From Planosporangium thailandense (GTDB lineage Bacteria > Actinomycetota > Actinomycetes > Mycobacteriales > Micromonosporaceae): 64,000 nt of DNA. A program made the translations under genes and the position numbers. Shown one piece after another: positions 53,720 through 61,843 of this stretch. The notes beneath the pieces are model-generated. The model was not told the DNA's origin. It worked only from the letters and a program-made list of their open reading frames with translations, and did not search any database. Location: assembly GCF_011947195.1 (NCBI RefSeq), contig NZ_JAATVY010000005.1, positions 1-64,000 on the forward strand, read 5' to 3'. Each line of letters starts with the position of its first letter. Within the stretch, counting starts at the first letter, position 1.

Positions 53720-55744
53720 TCAGCGGGAGCGGCCGAACGCGTCGGCGACACCCCATCGGCCGGGGATGTCGAGGAGTTCGATGCGGCCCATGTCTTCGGG
53801 GAGGGCGGGGTCGACCACGAGGTGGTCGCCGTGCGGTTCCATGCCGAGCATGGTGCGCAGCAGCAGCATGGGGGTGCCGGTGGACCAGGCCTGCGGGCTG
53901 CAGGCGGTGGGGTACTCGACGGGGTACTTGGTCAGTTGCCGGTCGTAGCCGGCGAACGCCTCCGGTAGGCGGCCTCGGAAGTAGTACGCGGCGTCGAGGA
54001 TGGCCCTGGCGATGCGCGCGGCTTCCTTGCGGAAGCCGTAACGGCGCAGCCCCCAGGCGATGAAGGAGTTGTCGAACGGCCAGACCGTGCCCAGGTGGTA
54101 GCCGACGGGGTTGTAGCGCCCTTCACCCTCGGCGAGGGTGCGTACGCCCCAGCCGGAGAACAGCCGGGATCCGGTGAGGTGGGCGGCGATCTTGTCGGCC
54201 CGGTCGGCCTGGACGATGCCGCTCCACAGCAGGTGTCCGATGTTGGACGACAGGGCGTCCACCGGCTGGCCGTCGGCATCGAGGGCGAGGGCGTAGTACT
54301 CGCCGTCTTCGATCCAGAAGTCGCGGTTGAAGCGTTCCTTGAGGTCGGCCGCCTGCTGTTCGAGCTTGTCGGCGTAGGCGGGGTCGTTCCAGAACTCGCG
54401 GGCCAGGCGGGCGCCGCGGCGCTTGGCGTCGTAGGCGTAGCCCTGCAGCTCACAGGTGGCCCGGGGGAAGCTGGGGAGGCGGCCGTCGTGGTAGGAGATG
54501 GAGTCCCAGGAGTCTTTCCAGCACTGGTTCTCCAGGCCGGTCTTTTCGTTTCGGCGCTGGTACCAGATGTAGCCGTCGCCCATGATGTCGCCGTACTCGT
54601 CGATCCAGTCCAGCGCGGAGCGGGCGAAGGGTTCGAGGAGGCGGACCAGGGCGGCGTCGCCGGTCCAACGCTCGTACTCGTCAACGAGCACGATGTACAG
54701 CGGGGTGGCGTCGGCGCTGCCGTAGTACGGCGAATGTGGCTGCTCCTCGAACGCGGCGGACTCCCCGTACCGGTGCTCGTGCAGGATCTTGCCGGGCTCC
54801 TCGTCGCGGAAGTCGTCGAGGTGTCGGCCCTGGTCGAGGCCCAGTATGCGCAGCGTGGTGTCGGCGAGGTCCGGGGAGAACGGCAGGGCCTGGAGGCTGG
54901 TCAAGATGCTGTCCCGGCCGAAGATGGTCATGAACCAGGGCAGCCCTGCCGCCGGCATGCTGCGACCTTTAAGGCTCAACGGCTCGAACCGCAGCGCGCA
55001 GCGGTCCATTATGCTCTGCCGGTAGGCCGTCGCCAGTGCCTCGTCGCTGCACTCCAGCCGGGGCACCCGCTCGAGCCACCCGTCGATCGCCTGCCGGACA
55101 TCGAGCCGGGAACGTGCCTGACCTTGCAGGCTGTGGCGGATGCTGCGGCCGTCGGGGCCCTGCATCGCCGCGCACATGGTCGTGGTCCAGGTGCCGTGCG
55201 GTTTGATCCGGACCTCGAACGTCAGCCTGTGCTCGTCGACGCGCGCGGGCTTGGTGCTGGTGATTCGAGTCTCGCGCCGGAAGGCCTCGCGCTGGTAGCC
55301 CAGCCGCAGACAGTCGTCTTCGACGAGGGCGTAGCGGCGCCCCTTCTTGTGCTGGACGTCCTTGATCTCGAACAGATCGGCGAAGTCGCTGGCCGCCTCG
55401 ATCCGGATCGTCACGTCGATCGGCTCGACGTCGTGGTTGAGCACGGTCAGCTGCTCCTCCAGGCTGCGCGCGATGCGCCATTCGCGGATCACCGAGATCT
55501 TGGCGTCGATGTAGTGTGACGGCGCGCCCGGCACGAGAAAGAAGCGCACCTCGTAGTACTTCAGGTCGTCGACCGACAGTGGGCGCAGCGGTTCGCCGTT
55601 GATGGTCAACTGCCAGGTCGACAGATACCGGGTGTCGAACGAGAACAGCCCGGTCGGGAACGTCATCGACGGCTCCATGTCGCCGGATTGGTCGCCGATC
55701 GCGAACGTGTTGCCGTCCAGGATTCTGACCAGCCCGTTGCTCAT
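53720..55744 (-). CDS. Glycogen-debranching-type (amylo-alpha-1,6-glucosidase-like) protein 2
   Basis: A 674-residue paralogue of the protein at 43373. The N-terminal domain has RILDGNTFAIGDQSGDM and RYLSTWQLTINGE. The barrel motifs are AAGLPWFMTIFGRDSILTS, NQCWKDSWDSI and NPVGYHLGTVWPFDNSFIA. The ATG at 55744 overlaps the stop of the SCP2-like gene by ATGA, so the two are co-translated. It likely acts on glycogen or another alpha-glucan in the cytoplasm. The substrate has not been shown. Confidence 0.88.
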   Translation of the reverse strand: MSNGLVRILDGNTFAIGDQSGDMEPSMTFPTGLFSFDTRYLSTWQLTINGEPLRPLSVDDLKYYEVRFFLVPGAPSHYIDAKISVIREWRIARSLEEQLTVLNHDVEPIDVTIRIEAASDFADLFEIKDVQHKKGRRYALVEDDCLRLGYQREAFRRETRITSTKPARVDEHRLTFEVRIKPHGTWTTTMCAAMQGPDGRSIRHSLQGQARSRLDVRQAIDGWLERVPRLECSDEALATAYRQSIMDRCALRFEPLSLKGRSMPAAGLPWFMTIFGRDSILTSLQALPFSPDLADTTLRILGLDQGRHLDDFRDEEPGKILHEHRYGESAAFEEQPHSPYYGSADATPLYIVLVDEYERWTGDAALVRLLEPFARSALDWIDEYGDIMGDGYIWYQRRNEKTGLENQCWKDSWDSISYHDGRLPSFPRATCELQGYAYDAKRRGARLAREFWNDPAYADKLEQQAADLKERFNRDFWIEDGEYYALALDADGQPVDALSSNIGHLLWSGIVQADRADKIAAHLTGSRLFSGWGVRTLAEGEGRYNPVGYHLGTVWPFDNSFIAWGLRRYGFRKEAARIARAILDAAYYFRGRLPEAFAGYDRQLTKYPVEYPTACSPQAWSTGTPMLLLRTMLGMEPHGDHLVVDPALPEDMGRIELLDIPGRWGVADAFGRSR

Positions 55745-56118
55745 GTCCGCCGCCGCCCCTCCGGTGCGAGTGATCGTGGGTGGCGGGCCGCGCGGGGCCC
55801 GGGAAACGTCTGTTTGACGGCAGTAAAAAAGAGCAGCTGGCCCTCGACCGTGAGCCGGTGCCCAAGGAAGGATGCCAGCGCATTCGCCTCGCCGGTCATG
55901 ATCTGGTCGAACAGCATCCGGTCGACGCGGACGACGCAGTCGGCGTCGCGGCACTCGCGCGACACCCGCACGTCGCCGTTGGAGATCACGAGGAACCAGT
56001 GGTCCGTCCCGTCCGACCCGACAAGGTCGAACCGCAGGGTTCCGTCGAGGCCGATCAAAACGCGATCATGGCCGCGGCGGCCCAGTTCGGCGAAGAAGTC
56101 CGCGGTCGAGTCGCCCAC
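55741..56118 (-). CDS. SCP2-like sterol/lipid-binding-domain protein
   Basis: A 125-residue single-domain protein with the SCP2 pattern: GTLRFDLVGSDGTDHWFLVI, then DADCVVRVDRMLFDQIMTGE and ALASFLGHRLTVEGQLLFF. SCP2-like domains bind hydrophobic ligands. It is translationally coupled to the glycosidase, an unusual pairing that may point to a lipid-linked sugar substrate. It is complete and has no signal peptide. Confidence 0.85.
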   Translation of the reverse strand: MGDSTADFFAELGRRGHDRVLIGLDGTLRFDLVGSDGTDHWFLVISNGDVRVSRECRDADCVVRVDRMLFDQIMTGEANALASFLGHRLTVEGQLLFFTAVKQTFPGPRAARHPRSLAPEGRRRT

Positions 56119-56392
56119 CGGCTACCCCTTCAACCGATCCGCTGCCCACAGCCGTTTCGCGCCCACCCTTGGCCTGGGCACACGCCAGCCGCCCGAACGT
56201 GGGACTGTGGCCACCCGACCAACGCTTACTGCGGAAGCGGTGAGCGTGCGCCACCCGGATGGGGTGAATCTGGCGGCACCATGTTTACACCAACAGGCTG
56301 CTCGCCGCGTGCGGTGACGTCGAGCGCTACCACGACGCGCTGGCTTGGCGTGCCACTTGATCACTGGGGATGTTGTCCCCGCGCTATGGTCT
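56119..56392. other. Intergenic region
   Basis: No gene is supported. A short plus-strand stretch (HHVYTNRLLAACGDVERYHD, about 56277-56335) looks protein-like but is not assignable. It could be a decayed fragment. Confidence 0.35.
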
Positions 56393-56468
56393 GCAGACGG
56401 TCGGCCGCGTACAGGCCGAGATGGCCGCCGCCGATGACGAGGATGCGAGGAACGCCGTTCCTGATCAT
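56393..56468 (-). pseudogene. NDH-2-like FAD/NAD oxidoreductase N-terminal remnant
   Basis: From an ATG at 56468 the minus strand reads GVPRILVIGGGHLGLYAADR, the dinucleotide-binding start of NADH dehydrogenase type II-like proteins. It then ends within 25 residues. Only this N-terminal fragment remains. Confidence 0.6.
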
Positions 56469-56581
56469 CGCGATCCTTCCGGTCTCGTTGTCCGTCGCAG
56501 TGGCCGTATCAGCCCCGGGCCACCGGGAGCTTTCACGTCAGGGCGCCGGTCATTCGTGGCCGGTGTGGCCGACGGCTTTAC

Positions 56582-56744
56582 CGTGCGCGCCAGTGCGCGA
56601 CGATGCACGCGCATGATCGCCGACCAAGATCGCAACGGTCCATGTGATCGGTGTGCGATCGCTGGTCGGCGCCGTCGCTGCTGATCGGCGGTGAGCGTCC
56701 CTGACGCACGCTGACAGCCGCTGGCAGGTACCCTAGTGCCCGTC
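56582..56744 (+). repeat. tRNA-Arg upstream region, copy C
   Basis: This 160-base segment recurs at 19838-19992 (nearly whole) and 53394-53459 (last part). It directly precedes the intact tRNA and so should contain its promoter. CTGGCAGGTACCCTAGTGCC (or CTGGCGGG in copy A) is kept in all three and includes a TACCCT element suited to a -10 box. Confidence 0.75.
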
Positions 56745-56820
56745 GCCCTCGTAGCTCAGGGGATAGAGCAACGGTTTCCTAAACCGTGTGTCGCAGGTTC
56801 GAATCCTGCCGGGGGCACCA
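56745..56820 (+). tRNA. tRNA-Arg(CCT)
   Basis: A complete 76-base cloverleaf with encoded CCA. The acceptor stem GCCCTCG pairs with CGGGGGC and the D arm is GCTC/GAGC. The anticodon arm ACGGT-TTCCTAA-ACCGT has anticodon CCT (reads AGG). The T arm is GCAGG-TTCGAAT-CCTGC. The 5' half, to the anticodon loop, is duplicated at 53460-53497 and 19993-20029. The gene therefore looks like an integration target cut within the anticodon loop. Confidence 0.97.
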
Positions 56821-56927
56821 GACAAATGGGCACGGTCGTCGAGATCACGAACATTGGTGATCGAGGCGGCCGTTTCGCTTGCTGTAACTCGTGAAGTCGC
56901 TGGTCGGCGCCGGTCGGGTGGTGCCCG

Positions 56928-57737
56928 ATGAGCGCGACGAATCGGGCGATCGTCCGCGCGGCCGGAGCGACCGTGATCGGGCTGGCCGGGGTCGCCGGGG
57001 CTATCTCTTATTCACACATGGCGGAGTTGGCGCGGCTGCACGGCGAGGTCGGGTGGCGGGCGCACGCATTCCCGGTATCGGTCGACGGGATCGAGATCGT
57101 GGCATCCCTGGTGTTGCTGGCGCATCGCCGGGCCGGGACGTGGCCGGGGTGGCTGCCGTGGGCGGCGCTGGCGGCCGGCACGGCGGCGAGCGTCGCGGCG
57201 AACGTGGCGGTAGGCGGGTCGGATCCGGTCGGGCGACTGGTGGCCGGGCGGCCGGCGGTGGCGCTGCTGGTGTCGATCAAGCTGTTGTCCGGACTGCTGG
57301 ATGCCGCTCCAGCGGGGACCGCCATGAACGGCACTCCCCCGGATGGGACCGCTGGTCCGGGACCATCTGGTCCCGCCAACCCGGTCCCCGGTGCTGGGAC
57401 CGGTTCGGGACCGGACCGGCAGAAGCCGGTGAACCGGGACGGCGATCGGCACGACGGGACCGCCGGGACCGCGCAGCCTGTGGACCGGTCCCGGACCGGG
57501 ACTGATCTGGCGGGTTTGGAGGCTGCCGCGCGGCTGGTCCGGGACCGCTTGATCGCTCAGGGATCGCCGGTGAACCGACGGAACCTGGCGGCGGGGCTGC
57601 GAGCCGGTGGTCATCGAGTCCGCAATGATCGGCTCGGTCATCTCCTCCACGTCGTCGCCGGCGAGGCGGATGCGCGGTCTGCACCTGTCAATGGGAAGCC
57701 GGTGTCGACGCCAGCGGGCAGTGCCGCCGATGTGTGA
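56928..57737 (+). CDS. DUF2637 membrane protein (plasmid/AICE type)
   Basis: A 269-residue protein. An N-terminal membrane domain of four helices (about residues 10-120: AVSYSHM-like AISYSHMAELARLHGEVGW, then HAFPVSVDGIEIVASLVLLA) is the signature of DUF2637 proteins carried by actinobacterial plasmids and integrative elements, often near transfer genes. The C-terminal half is Pro/Gly-rich with a small helical domain (about 195-250). It begins 107 bases after the tRNA and marks the start of a mobile-element region. Confidence 0.85.
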   Translation: MSATNRAIVRAAGATVIGLAGVAGAISYSHMAELARLHGEVGWRAHAFPVSVDGIEIVASLVLLAHRRAGTWPGWLPWAALAAGTAASVAANVAVGGSDPVGRLVAGRPAVALLVSIKLLSGLLDAAPAGTAMNGTPPDGTAGPGPSGPANPVPGAGTGSGPDRQKPVNRDGDRHDGTAGTAQPVDRSRTGTDLAGLEAAARLVRDRLIAQGSPVNRRNLAAGLRAGGHRVRNDRLGHLLHVVAGEADARSAPVNGKPVSTPAGSAADV

Positions 57738-58037
57738 CTTTCAGCGGTTCGCCGCCCCGCCTCGGGCGGTCCTGTCGGCGCCGTCGGCCACCGTCGTGGA
57801 TCTCTCCGGCGGCGCGGTGTCTGTCACCAGCCGGTCGCCGGTGAGAGAGGTGTCCGGCGAGACAGCCTGCGGAGTCGGAGCGGCCCCGGCGGTTCGGGTC
57901 ACCAGGCTCGGGGTGGTTTGCCGTTTGATCCTGGCGCGAACGGCAACTCCGGCTGGGCTGTCAGTGCCGCTCGTGGGCGGTTTCCGACGATCGGGCCGAC
58001 CGGCGACTGACACCTATGGTGTCACCGGAAGCAGCCC
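57738..58037. other. Intergenic region
   Basis: Exactly 300 bases between the DUF2637 and replication-relaxation genes. Nothing recognisable is seen beyond GC-rich open frames. Confidence 0.4.
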
Positions 58038-58916
58038 ATGGGCGTCGACGTCGGGGCGGCGGTGGTGACGATGGCCGATCGTGCCTTCCTGACCCGGCTC
58101 CGGGCCGGCGATGGCCCGTCCCACCGGCTGCTGGTCTTGCTGGACCAGCATCGGGTGATGACCACCGGCCAGCTGGCCCGCGTGACCGACGCTCCTGAGC
58201 GGACGGTGCGGTATCGGCTGGAGCGGCTGCGTGAGGCGCGCCTGGTGGACTGTGTGCGGCCTGGTCGTGAGAGCGGGTCGGCGCCCCGGCACTGGTGGCT
58301 GCGACCGGCCGGCGCGCGGATGGTCGCTGGCACGGCGGCGGCTGAGGGCAAGCCGGCCGGGATGTTCGTGGCGCACGCGGCCGCCATCACCGAGGTCTGG
58401 CTTTCGCTCGTCGAGTACGGCGGGTCCGTCGGCGTGACCGTGGAGAGTCGGTTGACCGATCGGGCCGGCTGGCAGGGGTGGGACGGCACCCGTCCCTGGT
58501 CCCGGCGGCATCGGTTGACCCCGGACGCCGTCGTTCGGCTGGCGCTCGCCGGCGGTGAAAGTCCGGCGGTGCTCATTGAGGTGGACCTGGCCTCGATGAC
58601 GCAGACGCTGTTGCGGCAGAAGGTGGAGCGGTACCTGGCTTACGCTGCGGCTCGGGCCTGGGGCGGCGTCTTCGCCCAGTGTCCGCCGTTGCTTCTGTTG
58701 ACGAAGACCGCGACGCGGGCGGCGACCTTCGTCCGCACGGCCCGCTCCCTACTTGAGCAGCATGAGCGCCAGTACGGCGGCGCGGATCCGGCAGACGAGC
58801 CGGTGGTCGCCGCGTGCGGTCTGGTGCTGGAGCCGGCTCGGGCAGTCACCGAGGCGTGTTGGATGCTGTCCGATATTGCGGCGAGCGAGGTGACGCTGAG
58901 GGAAATCTGGGCCTGA
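58038..58916 (+). CDS. Replication-relaxation family protein, 3' end cut by IS
   Basis: A 292-residue protein with an N-terminal winged helix (about 30-75: HRVMTTGQLARVTDAPERTV, RYRLERLREARLVD) and the nuclease-like core of replication-relaxation proteins (LTPDAVVRLALAGGESPAVL, IEVDLASMTQTLLRQKVERY). Such proteins accompany transfer and replication genes of actinobacterial plasmids. The stop codon is the TGA that begins the IS3-type inverted repeat at 58914, so the original C-terminus was replaced by the insertion. It may still be largely intact. Confidence 0.85.
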   Translation: MGVDVGAAVVTMADRAFLTRLRAGDGPSHRLLVLLDQHRVMTTGQLARVTDAPERTVRYRLERLREARLVDCVRPGRESGSAPRHWWLRPAGARMVAGTAAAEGKPAGMFVAHAAAITEVWLSLVEYGGSVGVTVESRLTDRAGWQGWDGTRPWSRRHRLTPDAVVRLALAGGESPAVLIEVDLASMTQTLLRQKVERYLAYAAARAWGGVFAQCPPLLLLTKTATRAATFVRTARSLLEQHERQYGGADPADEPVVAACGLVLEPARAVTEACWMLSDIAASEVTLREIWA

Positions 58917-59481
58917 CCCGCTTTGACGGACATCCGAGATCAGGGGCATGACCCCGAAAGGATGTCCACCATGATGGAGAGCATGGCAAAGAAGCCGCCC
59001 CGGCCGCGCCGCTCGTTCACCCCGGAGTTCAAGGCCGAGATCGTCGAATGCTGCCGCAGCGGTGACCGCTCGATCGGCCAGGTCGCCAAGGCCCTGACCA
59101 ACGCCGTCACCCGCCGCCGACCCGCGGCCGGGGTGGTGTTCCACTCCGACCGCGGCTGTCAATACGCCAGCGCTCAGTACGCCCGCCTGGCCAGTCGGCT
59201 GGGGGTGACGCTGTCGGTCGGGCGCACCGGCCAGTGCTGGGACAATGCCCTGGCCGAGTCGTTCTTCGCCACCATCAAACGCGAGCTGATCAACACCCGG
59301 GCCTGGCCGACTCGGACCGGCGCCCACCGCGCGATCTTCGAATACATCGAAAGCTGGTACAACCTGCGCCGGCGCCACAGCGCCCTCGGCTACCTCAGTC
59401 CCGCCAGCTACGAGACCGTCCACCAGTTCACGGCTCACGTCGCCTGACCATCACACCGACCCTGTCCGTCAAAGCGGGTCA
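58914..59481 (+). mobile_element. Deleted IS3-type element with fused OrfA-OrfB
   Basis: Perfect 19-bp inverted repeats, TGACCCGCTTTGACGGACA at 58914-58932 and its complement at 59463-59481, bound 568 bases. The single frame (58923-59447) joins the start of an IS3 OrfA (SFTPEFKAEIVECCRSGDRS) to the end of OrfB (VVFHSDRGCQYAS, GQCWDNALAESFFATIKREL). The first catalytic Asp is lost, and only the second Asp and the Glu remain. It is a non-autonomous, MITE-like derivative that could be moved in trans. Confidence 0.9.
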
Positions 59482-59554
59482 ACCCCACTTCATTCTCGCC
59501 CGGCGCACTGTTCCGAACACCACTAGCTTCGGATTCCGCACGGGGAGGCGAGAC

Positions 59555-59931
59555 GCTGGCACAGGTCAAGGCCCGGCGCGGCACGATCGCGCTGAGTCAT
59601 CAGGTGATCGACCTCGTGACCCGGAACGGCCGGCCTTCCGCGGAAGCGACGTTCGCGCTGATCGAGGAGTTCTTCGGCGCTGGGGACGCTACGCCCCAGC
59701 CATCGCCCGATGCGAACGCATCACCGGACGACCCGCCCCAGCCCAGCGATCCTGAACGGGAGCGCAGGGCTGCGGCCCGCATCGGCCTTCGTGGAGTGGC
59801 TGATGGGCCTGGAATCCGGATGGGTTACCGGACCTGAGCTCGAACTCACGCATTCGCAGCAGCTAACCGCGCTCGGCAACGGCGTGCTGCCCCGTCAAGC
59901 GATCGCTGTGCTCAGATGCCTGCGCATCTGA
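59555..59931 (+). pseudogene. C5 cytosine DNA methyltransferase C-terminal remnant
   Basis: One frame reads RRWGRYAPAIARCERITGRP, then APAQRS and a stop. A second frame continues with SAFVEWLMGLESGWVTGPEL, LTALGNGVLPRQAIAVLRCL and a stop at 59929-59931. This is the target-recognition end and the GNGV motif of phage- or plasmid-type cytosine methylases. A frameshift near 59700-59750 and the absence of the catalytic PC motif make it a pseudogene. Confidence 0.7.
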
Positions 59932-59994
59932 CTGGCTCTTTGAACTTGGAGCGCGGCGCGAACCTTAGGCTGTCGCCTACCAGACGTTGCACTA

Positions 59995-60085
59995 GTGACT
60001 ATAGGTAATACTGAAGTGCAATAGCCTCGATGCTGGAGACGTGTAGATGGGCAATATCCGACCTATAGTTTTGACTAAAGGTCAT
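59995..60085 (+). promoter_or_regulatory. Repeated operator-like motifs of the 60.1-61.8 kb operon
   Basis: GTGACTATAGGTAAT (59995-60009) and TTGACTAAAGGTCAT (60071-60085) are direct repeats. ACCTATAGT (60061-60069) is the exact complement of ACTATAGGT (59998-60006). The stretch is AT-rich compared with its surroundings and ends 17 bases before the first gene, which has AGGAG. It is a probable regulator-binding region, perhaps for the LysR protein at 61827. Confidence 0.6.
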
Positions 60086-60102
60086 AGTGACAGGAGTACC
60101 GG

Positions 60103-60648
60103 ATGATCTACAGTGTTGAGTGCAGTTTCGCGGAGCCCTCGCGCGAGGGCGAGTGGAACGAGTTCTACTCCTACCGCAAGCTCCCCGCGCTCATCTCCGT
60201 CTCGGGCTTCCACACGTCGCAGCGGTTCAAGGCGATTAGCGCGGGATGCCCCGTCTACCTCGCCATCCACACCATCGACGGTCTCGATGTGCTCGACGGC
60301 GAGGAGTATCACGAAAAGGGCGGCGGCAACTTCGCGCGCTGGCAGCCCGACATCACCGACTGGCATCGCAATCTCTATGACGGAGTCGACCTGGCGCCGG
60401 ACGTCACGACCGGCGAAATCCTCCTCCTCACCTCGGCCGGCCCCGATGTCCTGACCCGGCTTGGGCTCACGCCCCAGGCGATGCACGCGGTCGCGATGGA
60501 GAGGAACCCGGAGCACCGCTGGCTGGCGAGCGCCCCTGCCGCGGACATCCCCTTCCTTTCACAACTCCCGGACGCGGTTCACGTCTATCTCCCCATGACC
60601 CCGCGGCTCACCTCGGAATCCGCCCCGGCGAGCACGACGGAGGCATAG
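60103..60648 (+). CDS. Hypothetical ferredoxin-fold-like protein
   Basis: A 181-residue soluble protein. The N-terminus (YSVECSFAEPSREGEWNEFY) and VSGFHTSQRFKAISAGCPVY recall dimeric alpha/beta-barrel (EthD- or Dabb-like) proteins found in catabolic clusters. EYHEKGGGNFARW is a conserved-looking loop. The ATG follows AGGAG. It is the first gene of a three-gene operon with a tautomerase-like and a metallo-hydrolase gene. The function is unknown. Confidence 0.75.
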   Translation: MIYSVECSFAEPSREGEWNEFYSYRKLPALISVSGFHTSQRFKAISAGCPVYLAIHTIDGLDVLDGEEYHEKGGGNFARWQPDITDWHRNLYDGVDLAPDVTTGEILLLTSAGPDVLTRLGLTPQAMHAVAMERNPEHRWLASAPAADIPFLSQLPDAVHVYLPMTPRLTSESAPASTTEA

Positions 60649-60654
60649 CCGCCC

Positions 60655-60981
60655 ATGCCGAACATCACGATGTACGTCGACATCGAGGCGATGCCCCCAG
60701 GAAACTCGATGGACAGCCTCACGACACAGTGCACCGACCTCTGCACCGGCACGCTGCGGGCAGCACTCGACAACGTCCACATCATCTACGTCCCGGTCCG
60801 CCGCGGCCGAGGGCACCCCGTCTTCGCTGAGGTGCTGTTCCGCGAGGAACCGTTCCGCACCCCCGAGGTTATGGACCGCTTCATGCAGCAGCTCGATGAC
60901 GCGATTACGACGCACACCGGGCGCATCGCACGCATCCGCTGCTTCAGCTTCGGCAAGCAGCACATCCACGCACGCAACTAG
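60655..60981 (+). CDS. Tautomerase-like protein
   Basis: A 108-residue protein beginning MPNITMYVDIEA, so that Pro would be the N-terminal residue after Met removal, as in the tautomerase superfamily, where Pro1 is the catalytic base. IYVPVRRGRGHPVFAEVLFR and the basic residues at 43-50 fit an active site near Pro1. It is about the length of MIF/CHMI-type members. It would isomerise an enol or unsaturated keto acid. The family call rests mainly on Pro1 and size. It starts 6 bases after the previous gene. Confidence 0.6.
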   Translation: MPNITMYVDIEAMPPGNSMDSLTTQCTDLCTGTLRAALDNVHIIYVPVRRGRGHPVFAEVLFREEPFRTPEVMDRFMQQLDDAITTHTGRIARIRCFSFGKQHIHARN

Positions 60982-61003
60982 CACGTTCAGAAAGTGAGCG
61001 ACG

Positions 61004-61843
61004 ATGACGGAGCATCCCTTCCCCCACGTCACGATCGGCAACTACGCGATCACCGCCCTCAGCGACGGATATCTCACCGCAAGCCTGGATCTGCTGGTGA
61101 ACATCGATCAAGACGAGGCCTCTGAGCTACACCGACGAAGCGGATCGCATGACCACTCGCCGATGCACATCAACAGCTACCTGTTGCACGGAAACGGTCA
61201 TGTCGCGCTCGTGGACGCCGGAGCCGGAGGCGTCAAGCAGTGGGGAGGCGAACTGGAGGAGCGCCTGCCCCTAGCGGGGGTGCAGCGTTCGGACGTGGAC
61301 ACGATCCTGCTCACCCACGCGCACCCTGATCACATCGGCGGGCTCACTGACATCGCGGGTCGCGCAACCTTCCCGAACGCCGAGTTGGTCATCGACGATC
61401 GGGAGGTCGCCTTCTGGCGTGACGACGCGAACCTCGCGCACGCGAGCGAACGCGCCCGCGGGAACTTCCAAATCGCCCGCAGGGCGCTCGATGCCTACGC
61501 GGACCGACTCCGCTCATTCACCGCTAACGAGGCGTTGCCTGGCATCGAGGCGGTCCCGCTGCACGGGCACACGACAGGTCACACCGGCTACCTCGTCGGA
61601 GGTCCGGCACGAAGCATGTTGTTCTGGGGCGATACAGTCCACTTCCCACTGATCCAGGCGGCACGGCCAGAGGCCTCGGTGATCCTGGACAACGACCCGG
61701 TCGGCGCTGCAGCATCTCGGCTGAAGACCCTCGAGATGGCGAGTGCAGAACACCTGCTCGTCGCCGGCGCGCACCTGAACGAGCGCGGCTTCGCCCGCGT
61801 GGCCCGGTCAAAGAACGGATACGTGATCACGTACGAGGACTGA
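61004..61843 (+). CDS. Metallo-beta-lactamase-fold hydrolase
   Basis: A 279-residue MBL-fold enzyme. The metal ligands are visible: LLTHAHPDHIGG (HxHxDH), His in GHTTGHTGYLVGG, Asp in FWGDTVHFP, and a final His in VAGAHL. The arrangement matches lactonase-type members (AHL-lactonase-like) as well as other hydrolases. As the third gene of the operon it may open a lactone or hydrolyse an ester from the same pathway. Its 3' end overlaps the convergent LysR gene by 17 bases. Confidence 0.88.
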   Translation: MTEHPFPHVTIGNYAITALSDGYLTASLDLLVNIDQDEASELHRRSGSHDHSPMHINSYLLHGNGHVALVDAGAGGVKQWGGELEERLPLAGVQRSDVDTILLTHAHPDHIGGLTDIAGRATFPNAELVIDDREVAFWRDDANLAHASERARGNFQIARRALDAYADRLRSFTANEALPGIEAVPLHGHTTGHTGYLVGGPARSMLFWGDTVHFPLIQAARPEASVILDNDPVGAAASRLKTLEMASAEHLLVAGAHLNERGFARVARSKNGYVITYED

